DNA from: Bacillota bacterium
Lineage (GTDB): Bacteria; Bacillota; UBA4882; UBA8346
Length of the DNA stretch: 8,510 nucleotides
NCBI GenBank assembly: GCA_003501335.1
Contig: DNPQ01000220.1
Location: 504 to 9,013 of the forward strand
Direction: 5' to 3'
The notes under the pieces are model-generated. The model was not told the DNA's origin and searched no databases. It saw nothing but the letters and a program-made list of their open reading frames with translations. Within the stretch, counting starts at the first letter, position 1, and each line of letters begins with the position of its first letter. Shown here piece by piece: positions 1 to 7,140 of the stretch. The position numbers and the translations under genes were made by a program.

Positions 1-1062
1 GAATTTCCTGATAAACCAGGATATATTCCTAAAATTCAGGATCGAAAGGGCCAGCTTGTTTGTAAGCGTTGCTATCGGATGATGCATTATGGAGAAGTCG
101 GTGAGTTTCATCCGGGTTCCGAAACAATCAAAAAGAATATTGTCAAAGCCATAGCACTCAGTGATTTATTAGTTATTGTTTGTGACTTTGCCGATGTGTC
201 CGGTAGTTTGCCGGTATGGTTAGACTTTTTGGCAGGTAAACCCTATCTCTTAATTATTAATAAAATTGATTTATTACCCGTGCGGGCGAAGCAACCCGAG
301 GTTGTGGAATATTTGAAAAATTATCTGGCATCTCTAGGATGGCCTGCGCCGCGCGATATAATTATGACCAGTGGAATGAAGGGAAAGGGCGTGGACATCT
401 GGGCGGGGCGTCTTTCAAAAGAAACCGTCCCTGGCGCCAGAATTGCGGTTTTAGGAGTTACCAATGTTGGTAAATCTTCATTGATTAAACGTCTATTGAA
501 ATTGGAAGGCTCGGCGATATCACCGACAATCTCCAAATTTCCCGGTACTACTATGGGCCTTAGCAATTGGAGCGTTTTGAAGGGCCGTAATACTTTAATC
601 GATACTCCCGGGCTGGCGCCTGAAGACAGGATGGCTGATTTGTTTTGCCCGGAGTGTGCCAGTGTTTTAGTGGCATCGCAAAAAATTGAGCAGAAATTGT
701 GGGGCCTAAAGCCGGATAAAGGATTAATCATTGGCGGTTTATGCGGGTTTTCCTATTTGGGAAATGAAGAAACGGTTATTATTGCTTTCAGTTCACCCGA
801 ATTGGTGATGCACCGTACTGAAAATTCTAAGATTAATACTTTGCTGGATGAAAGTCCATCTTGGCTTACCAAAATTTGCCGAAAATGTCGTCAGAAAATT
901 GAATGGCAAGAATGCACTGTACATCTTGAAAATAATCAGGATTTAGCGGTTGCCGGTTTGGGATGGATTTCACTGCGGGGCGTAGCAGCGGATTTTACGA
1001 TTTGTTTGCCAAAAGGAGTACGTTTTGAGGTAAGGCCAGCATTTATCGGGAAAAAGTCATAA
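1..1062 (+). CDS. yqeH: YqeH-type circularly permuted ribosome-assembly GTPase (5' partial)
   Basis: The reading frame is open from base 1, so the true start lies upstream; compared with about 366 residues in Bacillus subtilis YqeH, only a short N-terminal piece is missing. The G motifs appear in permuted order: G4 NKID (259-270), G5-like SGMKGKG (370-390), G1 GVTNVGKS (454-477), G2-like PGTT (541-552), G3 DTPG (601-612). This order defines the YqeH/YlqF/RsgA group. The CKRC pair at 61-72 is the second half of the YqeH N-terminal zinc finger, and the PGY-P stretch before it is also typical. The C-terminal part keeps the GGL, HRT and GLGW signatures of the YqeH RNA-binding region. Known family role: GTP-dependent assembly of the 30S ribosomal subunit in the cytoplasm. 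Two further CxxC pairs (646-657 and 877-888) lie in the C-terminal region; B. subtilis YqeH, as I recall it, lacks them. Identification is firm. Confidence 0.93.
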   Translation, partial: EFPDKPGYIPKIQDRKGQLVCKRCYRMMHYGEVGEFHPGSETIKKNIVKAIALSDLLVIVCDFADVSGSLPVWLDFLAGKPYLLIINKIDLLPVRAKQPEVVEYLKNYLASLGWPAPRDIIMTSGMKGKGVDIWAGRLSKETVPGARIAVLGVTNVGKSSLIKRLLKLEGSAISPTISKFPGTTMGLSNWSVLKGRNTLIDTPGLAPEDRMADLFCPECASVLVASQKIEQKLWGLKPDKGLIIGGLCGFSYLGNEETVIIAFSSPELVMHRTENSKINTLLDESPSWLTKICRKCRQKIEWQECTVHLENNQDLAVAGLGWISLRGVAADFTICLPKGVRFEVRPAFIGKKS

Positions 1063-1115
1063 CCGAACAGGATAGATTTTTACTTCGAATAACTTCAATT
1101 TACTTTTTATTTTAA

Positions 1116-1141
1116 TACAACCGGCTCTCCAGCCGGTTGTA
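1116..1141 (+). terminator. 11-bp perfect hairpin downstream of yqeH, possible terminator
   Basis: Arms TACAACCGGCT and AGCCGGTTGTA are perfectly complementary around a 4-nt loop CTCC, 54 nt after the yqeH stop and ahead of the GH94 promoter. Position and stability suit transcription termination. There is no T tract on the 3' side (the bases after it are ctggtattgac), while the 5' side is T-rich, so it is not a textbook intrinsic terminator. It could instead stabilise the yqeH mRNA 3' end. Confidence 0.4.
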
Positions 1142-1203
1142 CTGGTATTGACTCGTTCATTTGACGGTAATGAAGATAATTTGATGGGCGCTCTGATTCT
1201 TGA

Positions 1204-1232
1204 TTGACATTATCTTGTAATTTTAATAAAAT
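1204..1232 (+). promoter_or_regulatory. Near-consensus sigma-A promoter of the GH94 gene
   Basis: A perfect -35 box TTGACA (1204-1209) is followed after exactly 17 nt by TAAAAT (1227-1232), five of six matches to the -10 consensus. Transcription would start near 1239, giving a leader of about 29 nt before the ATG at 1268. It is the clearest promoter in the window and implies that the GH94 gene is transcribed independently of yqeH. A short inverted repeat, AATTC (1230-1234) and GAATT (1241-1245), straddles the predicted start site and could be an operator half-site pair, but it is weak. Confidence 0.75.
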
Positions 1233-1267
1233 TCTCTTTGGAATTCTAATTTGAAAAGAGTGAAAAA

Positions 1268-3643
1268 ATGAAATTTGGATACTTTGATGACTTCAAAAAA
1301 GAGTATATTATTTCGAATCCAATGACACCGATGTCATGGATAAATTACCTTGGGACGGGCGAATTTGCTTCTATTGTTTCCAATAATGCCAGCGGTTATT
1401 CATTTTATAAATCTCCCCGTTCGGGAAGATTGCTGAGATTTCGATTTAACAGCATTCCTATGGATCGACCGGGGCGCTATATATATATTCGCGATCGTCA
1501 AGACGGCGATTATTGGTCGGCTTCTTGGCAACCGGTGGCAAAACCTTTGGATCAATACCGTAGTGTTTGTCATCACGGACTTGGTTATACCACTTTTGAA
1601 AGTGAATATAAAGAGATACTCACGAATTACCGGATATTTGTCCCAATTGACAAACCGATTGAATTTTGGGAAGTTGAGCTTGAAAACAAATCCGCTCATG
1701 AACGGGAATTGTCCTTATTTACCTATGCCGAATGGTGCTTTTGGAATATGGATCAGGATCTTAGTAATTTTCAATACATTTTATATACCTGCCGTATGGG
1801 TTATCAAGATGGTATTATTGATTATCACATCAGTTTTGTACCCCCTGATGATCCAAAAGCTTTCATGGCTTCTACCTTGCCGGTGGCTAGTTTTGATACG
1901 GATCGGGAATGTTTCATTGGCGATTATCATCATGAAGGAAATCCCCAGGCTGTTGAAAAAGGGCATTGTTCTAATTCGATTGCTATTGGCGGTAATCCCT
2001 GCGCTGCATTAGAAAATCGAATCACTTTGAAACCGGGTGAAAAAAAATATGCGCTGTTTATCATCGGTATCGGTGATGCCGTTCCATTTGGGAAAGAATG
2101 CCGCAGGATTTATTCGGATCGGAATAAAGTGAATGAAGAATTTCAACGGGTTCAGACATATTGGAATAGACGTCTTTTCCAATATAATTGTGAGACTCCA
2201 TCTTCCCATGTTAATAGTATGATTAATATTTGGAATCAATATCAATGTCACACCACTTTCAATTGGTCCCGATCGGCATCCTTCAACGAAGCCGGCGGAA
2301 GGGATGGTTTGGGATATCGGGATACCAATCAAGATCTCCTGGGGGTTGTCCATTCAATACCGGAAGAAGTCCGCTTAAAGCTCATTGATTTGTTAAAAGG
2401 CCAACTGTATGGCGGTTATGCTATGCATGGCTTTCAACCATTAACTTGGAAACAGGGGCCTCATAATATTCCAAAGCCTGAACAGATTTATTCTGATGAT
2501 CATCTTTGGCTGCCTTTATCAGTATCTGCGTATATTAAAGAAACCGGTGATTTCAATTTTTTGGGTCAAAAAGTGCCCTATGCCGATGAACATGAAGAAT
2601 CCGTATATGAACATTTAAAAAAGGCACTGGAGTTTTCTTGGAAGAAGAAAGGTCCACATGATTTGTTATTGGGATTGGCTGCAGATTGGAATGACTGTAT
2701 TAACTTGAAAGGTAAAGGAGAAAGTACTTGGAGCACTTTCTTATATTATCGGGCTTTGGAGGAATTTATTATTCTGGCTGGGTATTATGGTCAAAAAGAA
2801 GATGCTGAACATTTCCGAAGATATCAGTGTCAGATCAAAGAAAAGCTTGAACAATTTGCTTGGGATGGCGAGTGGTTTGTCCGGGGATTTCTAGATAGTG
2901 GCCGTAAATTGGGTTCTCATGAGAGTGACCAAAGTAAAATTTTTATTAATAGCCAGACTTGGGCAGTGGTTTCGGGAGCAACGGATTTTGATAAAGGGAA
3001 ATTGGCCATGGATAGTTTGCATCAATATCTTGCGACGGAACACGGAATCGTTAAGAATTTTCCGGCCTTTCAGAAATATGACCCGGAAATCGGTTATATT
3101 ACAGCCTATCCGGCCGGCTTGAAAGAAAATGCCGCTATTTTTTGTCATGCCAATACCTGGGCCGTTATAGCTGAGGCTATGCTTGGCCGGGGTGACCGGG
3201 CTTATCAGTATTATCTTTCATTCCTGCCAGCCGCTAAAAATGATCATGCCGATTTATATACAATGGAGCCTTATGTATATTCACAGTTTATCACCGGTAA
3301 AGAGCATCCTTATCATTTTGGCCGGGCCCGTAATTCTTGGTTGACCGGTACAGCTTCCTGGAGTTTTGTGGCAGTTACACAGTATATTTTAGGAATCAGG
3401 GCGGATTATGACGGACTGATTATTGATCCCTGCATACCGTCAGAATGGGATAGTTTTAAGGTTTTCCGGGCGTTTCGGGAAAAAGCCTGTAATATATCGG
3501 TTGCCAATCCAAGACATGTTCAACACGGAGTGGTTGAAATAAAAATCAATGGCCGGCAAATAAAAGGAAATGTGATTCCCTTCAATTTAATGGAGGAGAA
3601 CAATCAAGTATCCGTTGTTTTAGGTGAAAATGCTCATCAGTGA
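1268..3643 (+). CDS. GH94 disaccharide phosphorylase (cellobiose/chitobiose phosphorylase type)
   Basis: This 791-residue cytosolic enzyme (no signal peptide) should reversibly phosphorolyse a beta-linked disaccharide to an alpha-sugar 1-phosphate plus a free sugar. Expected architecture: N-terminal beta-sandwich (about 1-260), helical linker, (alpha/alpha)6 barrel (about 300-705), small C-terminal beta-sheet domain. The conserved ADWND motif holds the probable general acid Asp473. Donor-site residues R335 (WSR), R345 (GGR) and D352 (GYRD) sit two residues after R333, R343 and D350 of Vibrio chitobiose phosphorylase as I recall them. H627 (FCHAN) and T693 (WLTGT) match its phosphate-binding H644 and T709. 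The N-terminus and the short loop after ADWND resemble chitobiose phosphorylase; the C-terminal third resembles clostridial cellobiose phosphorylase. Tyr610 and Tyr614, before KEN (619-621), match neither, so the substrate is left open. The gene has its own promoter, a weak ribosome site (aaaagag, 1253-1259) and flanking hairpins. The family is certain; the specificity is not. Confidence 0.93.
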   Translation: MKFGYFDDFKKEYIISNPMTPMSWINYLGTGEFASIVSNNASGYSFYKSPRSGRLLRFRFNSIPMDRPGRYIYIRDRQDGDYWSASWQPVAKPLDQYRSVCHHGLGYTTFESEYKEILTNYRIFVPIDKPIEFWEVELENKSAHERELSLFTYAEWCFWNMDQDLSNFQYILYTCRMGYQDGIIDYHISFVPPDDPKAFMASTLPVASFDTDRECFIGDYHHEGNPQAVEKGHCSNSIAIGGNPCAALENRITLKPGEKKYALFIIGIGDAVPFGKECRRIYSDRNKVNEEFQRVQTYWNRRLFQYNCETPSSHVNSMINIWNQYQCHTTFNWSRSASFNEAGGRDGLGYRDTNQDLLGVVHSIPEEVRLKLIDLLKGQLYGGYAMHGFQPLTWKQGPHNIPKPEQIYSDDHLWLPLSVSAYIKETGDFNFLGQKVPYADEHEESVYEHLKKALEFSWKKKGPHDLLLGLAADWNDCINLKGKGESTWSTFLYYRALEEFIILAGYYGQKEDAEHFRRYQCQIKEKLEQFAWDGEWFVRGFLDSGRKLGSHESDQSKIFINSQTWAVVSGATDFDKGKLAMDSLHQYLATEHGIVKNFPAFQKYDPEIGYITAYPAGLKENAAIFCHANTWAVIAEAMLGRGDRAYQYYLSFLPAAKNDHADLYTMEPYVYSQFITGKEHPYHFGRARNSWLTGTASWSFVAVTQYILGIRADYDGLIIDPCIPSEWDSFKVFRAFREKACNISVANPRHVQHGVVEIKINGRQIKGNVIPFNLMEENNQVSVVLGENAHQ

Positions 3644-3712
3644 ACCTGCAAATATAGATTTTTGGTTTGTTTTAAGACCTCTGTTGGCTACGTTCCAATT
3701 TGGCTTATGAAA

Positions 3713-3768
3713 AATCCGGTAAGTATATGACTGAAGTGACTCAAGAGTTGCTTATTACTTACCGGATT
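3713..3768 (+). terminator. 13-bp perfect inverted repeat between GH94 gene and aroE
   Basis: Left arm AATCCGGTAAGTA (3713-3725) and right arm TACTTACCGGATT (3756-3768) are perfectly complementary and separated by 30 nt. It starts 69 nt after the GH94 stop and ends 64 nt before aroE. On the + strand it is followed by gttattta, a weak T-rich tail; on the - strand the stem would be followed by five T residues, so it could work in both directions. The long loop contains a small possible inner hairpin (3738-3749). Terminator of the GH94 transcript is the simplest reading; an aroE leader structure or protein-binding palindrome is possible. Confidence 0.42.
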
Positions 3769-3832
3769 GTTATTTATCAATGATCTTTCAAATTGGCAGG
3801 AAAATTCTTGAGGAAACACGAAATATTAGATT

Positions 3833-4690
3833 ATGAATTCAAATACAATTATCGGAAGTACCACAGTACTCGCAGTTTTCGGGGACCCGGTCAGTCACAG
3901 CCTGTCTCCTTTAATGCATAATGCCGCATTTTCGGCTTTAGATTGGAATTGTGTTTATATTCCATGCCGGGTTCAAAGTGAACAGTTATCCATTGCGGTT
4001 CGGTCGATACAGGCACTGAATTGGAAGGGCGTCAATATTACAATACCCTATAAGCAAGCAGTACAAGCGGAACTGGATCAAATCTCGGGTGATGCCGAAA
4101 AAAGTGGTTCAGTCAATACCATTATTAACCGGGACAATCAATTAATCGGCACGAGTACCGATGGGATTGGATTTTTGCGTTCACTTCAAGAAGAAGGCCA
4201 TTTTGAAGTGAAGGAGAAGAATGTAATTCTTTTTGGAGCTGGCGGTGCTGCACGGGCTGTAATTTATTCCTTGATTAATGCCGGAATAAAATCCTTAACA
4301 ATCGTGAACCGTAATTTTGAGAAAGCAAATGACTTACGCCTGCAGGTTCTTGATAAAACAGGATTTGCACTATCAGTCTATGATTTAAGTAAGCTTGAGG
4401 AAATAAACTGGGATTTGTATGATTTGTTGATTAACTCAACTTCCGTCGGTTTACATGATGAACAAAGTTTGGTACCTGTTATTTACCTCAAACCGAAACA
4501 CTTTGTTTATGATATGGTTTATAAAAGGGGAGATACGAAACTATCTCGGGATGCCAAACAGGTCGGTTGCCAATCTTTATCCGGTTTATCAATGCTTTTA
4601 TATCAGGGCGCAGAAAGTTTTCAATTATGGTTTGAATCTGATCCGCCGATTGATGCCATGCGTCGTGCCCTTTATCAATATTATGAGTAA
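3833..4690 (+). CDS. aroE: Shikimate dehydrogenase (NADP-dependent)
   Basis: Catalyses the reversible reduction of 3-dehydroshikimate to shikimate with NADPH, in the cytoplasmic pathway to chorismate and aromatic amino acids. At 285 residues it has normal family length. The substrate domain carries SLSP (23-26, shikimate binding), NITIPYK with catalytic Lys74, VNT (94-96), and STDG with catalytic Asp110. The Rossmann domain carries GAGGAA (135-140) and NR (159-160), the latter normally contacting the NADP 2'-phosphate. NSTSVGL (201-207), YDMVY (226-230) and the C-terminal GLSMLLYQGA with Gln258 complete the family pattern. A TAG at 3827-3829 blocks upstream extension, so ATG 3833 is the first usable ATG. 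The only Shine-Dalgarno-like sequence (gagga, 3810-3814) is 18 nt away, which suggests modest translation. A YqeH neighbour is common in Bacillota; here a GH94 gene lies between. All catalytic residues are present. Confidence 0.95.
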   Translation: MNSNTIIGSTTVLAVFGDPVSHSLSPLMHNAAFSALDWNCVYIPCRVQSEQLSIAVRSIQALNWKGVNITIPYKQAVQAELDQISGDAEKSGSVNTIINRDNQLIGTSTDGIGFLRSLQEEGHFEVKEKNVILFGAGGAARAVIYSLINAGIKSLTIVNRNFEKANDLRLQVLDKTGFALSVYDLSKLEEINWDLYDLLINSTSVGLHDEQSLVPVIYLKPKHFVYDMVYKRGDTKLSRDAKQVGCQSLSGLSMLLYQGAESFQLWFESDPPIDAMRRALYQYYE

Positions 4691-4862
4691 ATGGTCGATT
4701 GAATTTTCAAGATTTCACTGATTTTCAGCCGGTAGTAATTGAGATTTTTCAAGTCAGTGTTAATACTTTTGCGCTTTTGGCAGGATTATCTAGAGTACTG
4801 GTTGAAGTAAGCAAATAAAATATTTGATATTTTTGTGACTCTATTGTTTGTTATTTATTTTT

Positions 4863-4868
4863 GGAGGA
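4863..4868 (+). promoter_or_regulatory. Ribosome binding site of pilM
   Basis: GGAGGA lies 4 nt before ATG 4873. It overlaps the in-frame TTG at 4861, which rules that codon out as the start and fixes the shorter protein. Confidence 0.8.
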
Positions 4869-4872
4869 CTTT

Positions 4873-5949
4873 ATGGCACGGATTGGAATAGGCGTCGATA
4901 TTGGGCGTGGTTCAGTAAAAATTATTCAACTTACCTCTAAAAAAGGACAAGTGGAATTAACCGGCTATGCTAAAATAATAATCTCCCCGGATTCCATGGA
5001 TGATGAGGGTATGGTTGCGAGCGAAGCTTTAATGGCGGAAGCCATTCATCAGGCTTGTTTACAAGCACGGGTCCGATCAAAAAAAGTTTTCAGTGCTGTC
5101 GCCGGAAATGCGGTCGTCATGAAGGCTCTCAATCTTCCGGTAATGATAGGCCCGCAACTAGGGGAAGTAATCCGGTTTGAAACAGAAAAATTTTTAACGT
5201 TTCCCATTACGGAAGCGGAGTATGATTGGGATATTCTGCAACAACATGATAATGGAGAAATGGAATTAATGATCGTAGCTGCTCCTAAGAAGATCATTAC
5301 CAGTCAATTGACTTGTTTTCAAAGAGCAGGTTTACAAACTGTGGCCATCGATACGCAAACTTTCTGTAATATGCGAGCTTTAGCATTTGATATTGACAGT
5401 GAATCCAGTAATTTAGGCGGTATTGTAATTTTAGATGTCGGGGTAGCCACTACAAAAATGGCTATTTTTTATGCGGGAAGCATTCGGGAAACCAGAATTA
5501 TCAATATCGCCGGCCAATTAATAACCCGGGAACTAGCCGAACAAATGCAAATTTCATTAGAAAAGGCTGAAGCCATAAAGTGTAACCTAGGAGATGCCGA
5601 TTATAATTTTATAGAATCAGAAAGTGATACAGAAAGTTATAAAGCCAACCAAATTATTGGGGGAAAATTGGCAGAGCTTGTAGTTGAAATCCGGCGTTCG
5701 TTGGATTATTTCAAACTTCAATATCCCGAAACACCGATCCATCAATTTATTTTAACGGGTGGGAGTAGCAAGTTGAGGAATTTAGCTTCATATCTCGAAC
5801 GTGAATTGGGGATAGGAGTTAAATTGGGTAATCCCTTAACCGGATTGCAAATAGCCTCCAGACAAATAAATCGGGCTGTTATACTGGGTAACCCTTATCA
5901 ATTTTCAGTCGCTATTGGTTTAGCATTACGGGGAGTTGAATATTCATGA
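4873..5949 (+). CDS. pilM: PilM, actin-like type IV pilus assembly ATPase
   Basis: This 358-residue protein is the cytoplasmic actin-like member of the type IV pilus alignment complex. It binds nucleotide and the N-terminal peptide of PilN. The actin/FtsA-fold motifs are present: GVDIGRGSVKI (7-17, phosphate 1), LDVGVATTK (187-195, phosphate 2) and LTGGSSKL (294-301, adenosine). IRRSLDYF (273-280) and AIGLALR (347-353) are typical of PilM. ATG 4873 is chosen because a strong GGAGGA precedes it, whereas the in-frame TTG 4861 lies on that site. The 182-nt gap after aroE contains a weak promoter-like pair, TTGAGA (4739-4744) and TAATAC (4761-4766), spaced by 16 nt, which I would not rely on. The gene heads an operon and overlaps pilN by 4 nt (ATGA). 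Identification is strong. Confidence 0.92.
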   Translation: MARIGIGVDIGRGSVKIIQLTSKKGQVELTGYAKIIISPDSMDDEGMVASEALMAEAIHQACLQARVRSKKVFSAVAGNAVVMKALNLPVMIGPQLGEVIRFETEKFLTFPITEAEYDWDILQQHDNGEMELMIVAAPKKIITSQLTCFQRAGLQTVAIDTQTFCNMRALAFDIDSESSNLGGIVILDVGVATTKMAIFYAGSIRETRIINIAGQLITRELAEQMQISLEKAEAIKCNLGDADYNFIESESDTESYKANQIIGGKLAELVVEIRRSLDYFKLQYPETPIHQFILTGGSSKLRNLASYLERELGIGVKLGNPLTGLQIASRQINRAVILGNPYQFSVAIGLALRGVEYS

Positions 5950-6527
5950 TTAACCTTTTACCAAAAGAAAATAAAAATGGACCCATGCACATTCAGCATT
6001 TTCGTATCAAACGGGTGCTGGCAGTGGTGGTAATTTCTCTGGCAGTCTTTATTTTGAGTTTTTATTGGGGTTATTTATATCATCTTATTTCGCTTCATGA
6101 AGCGCGATTGGATCAATTGCAATTAGAAATGAAGTGTTATACCACTCCCTATCAAAAAATTCAAAACATGGAATCTTCCTTACAACAAATCCATGATCGG
6201 GAAGATCTTAAACAAACCGTTTTTTCCGGATATTTAGCACCATTAAATGCTTTAAATACCTTAATTCAACTTAAAACCAGCTCAATCTGGTTTGAACGAG
6301 TGCAGTTCAATGGATTTGATGGAAACTTTACGGTTACGGGTGGAGCAACCAATTATAAAACTCTGGCGGCTTTTATCGGACAGTTGGAGCAGGATAAGAC
6401 TGCTTTTCGTGAATTAAAGCCGGAACAAGCCACTATTCATGACATATCATCCGGCCGAGAGTACGTGCAGTTCAAGATTAGTGGCATTTTGGCTAAAAGG
6501 GGTGAGCAGGGTGTCCAAGAGCATTAA
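5946..6527 (+). CDS. pilN: PilN, bitopic inner-membrane pilus assembly protein
   Basis: The protein has 193 residues. It begins M-INLLP (residues 2-6), the conserved cytoplasmic peptide by which PilN docks into a groove of PilM. A single membrane segment follows at about 23-46 after a basic stretch (RIKR), then a probable coiled coil (about 50-85) and a C-terminal periplasmic alpha/beta region (about 110-190) consistent with the ferredoxin-like fold of PilN/GspL. Its start overlaps the pilM stop as ATGA, with a purine-rich GGGGAG at 5930-5935, so translation is probably coupled. It should pair with PilO in the inner membrane. Order, topology and the INLLP motif all support the call. Confidence 0.9.
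   Translation: MINLLPKENKNGPMHIQHFRIKRVLAVVVISLAVFILSFYWGYLYHLISLHEARLDQLQLEMKCYTTPYQKIQNMESSLQQIHDREDLKQTVFSGYLAPLNALNTLIQLKTSSIWFERVQFNGFDGNFTVTGGATNYKTLAAFIGQLEQDKTAFRELKPEQATIHDISSGREYVQFKISGILAKRGEQGVQEH
6497..6502 (+). promoter_or_regulatory. Ribosome binding site of pilO
   Basis: AAGGGG lies 8 nt before GTG 6511. It favours this start over the earlier in-frame GTG 6502, which overlaps the site, and over ATG 6439, which would give an implausible 89-nt overlap with pilN and a polar N-terminal extension. Confidence 0.6.
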
Positions 6528-7059
6528 AATTATCTTGATTTGTTTCATTGTAATTATTTGTGTCTTTGCCCTTTATGGGCTCGCTTTTCGTCCCCTTCTG
6601 GCTAGAGTCAGAATTACAACAGATGAAATTAAAATGAAAGAAACCCAATTGCAACTTATCAAAATGAAAGTAGCTGCTATTTCTGATTTAGAAACGACTC
6701 TTGAAAAAGCTCGGGCTTCAGATCAGGTCGCTATTCCAAACATTCCTGAGCAATTAACTTTGTCGGAGATTTATGCCGGGATCGATTCGTTAAGTCGGGC
6801 AAGCGGGTTGAAGGTTAAGCAAATAACGACGGATCAAACATTTCAAATATTCGCCAAGAATCATCATTTAAAATATATTGCTGTTACTATTGAAGGGAAT
6901 GCTTATTTTCCACAGGTTATTTCTTTTTTGGAAGCGCTTTCGAAGAGTCCGTTTATTATCCAAGTTGAAAACATGGACTTGAGCAGCATTTCCAGAGGCT
7001 CTAAACCATGGCTGCAATTTAAATTGACATTAAATGCTTTCGAATATGCTTCAAAGTGA
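6511..7059 (+). CDS. pilO: PilO, bitopic inner-membrane pilus assembly protein
   Basis: With the GTG start at 6511 the protein has 182 residues: a short basic N-terminus (SKSIK), a membrane segment at about 5-27, a coiled-coil-like charged helix (about 30-70), and a C-terminal periplasmic domain (about 85-180). The stretch LTLSEIYAGIDSLSRASGLKV, followed by a beta-rich region and a helix FLEALSKSPF, is the usual PilO ferredoxin-like layout. PilO forms heterodimers with PilN and bridges to PilP. It overlaps pilN by 17 nt. An 81-nt gap separates it from the next gene, the only appreciable gap in the operon. PilO family proteins diverge strongly, so the call rests on topology and gene order as much as on sequence. 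Confidence 0.85.
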   Translation: MSKSIKIILICFIVIICVFALYGLAFRPLLARVRITTDEIKMKETQLQLIKMKVAAISDLETTLEKARASDQVAIPNIPEQLTLSEIYAGIDSLSRASGLKVKQITTDQTFQIFAKNHHLKYIAVTIEGNAYFPQVISFLEALSKSPFIIQVENMDLSSISRGSKPWLQFKLTLNAFEYASK

Positions 7060-7140
7060 ATGGGGAGTGCTGGCAACTGATGAAAAGATTTTAGCAAAAT
7101 ATTATTTGAGTGAACGAGTTGGACAAAGGAGTGGCTATTC

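Noticed and set aside
321..731. 136-codon open frame on the - strand inside yqeH
   Set aside because: It lies wholly within the GTPase gene, whose motifs in the + frame are unmistakable. The protein shows no recognisable pattern.
1563..2012. 149-codon + frame inside the GH94 gene
   Set aside because: It is an out-of-frame shadow of the phosphorylase, hydrophobic only because of base composition, with no family motif.
3644..3832. T-box or tRNA-like element upstream of aroE
   Set aside because: No T-box consensus, anticodon-like arm or cloverleaf could be found; the only structure is the 13-bp inverted repeat.
4455..4721. 88-codon + frame over the end of aroE
   Set aside because: It overlaps the conserved aroE C-terminus in another frame, has no ribosome site and ends in the intergenic gap without recognisable content.
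4727..4738. Similarity of agccggtagtaa to the right arm of the hairpin at 1131-1141
   Set aside because: Only about ten bases agree and the complementary arm is missing, so it is not a credible repeat copy.
4739..4766. Promoter-like TTGAGA-N16-TAATAC upstream of pilM
   Set aside because: The -10 box matches only half of the consensus, and several equally weak combinations exist in this AT-rich gap, so I do not list it as a feature.
4691..4872. Search for a c-di-GMP or other riboswitch upstream of the pil operon
   Set aside because: No conserved GEMM-type core or strong hairpin is visible, only AT-rich sequence and the pilM ribosome site.
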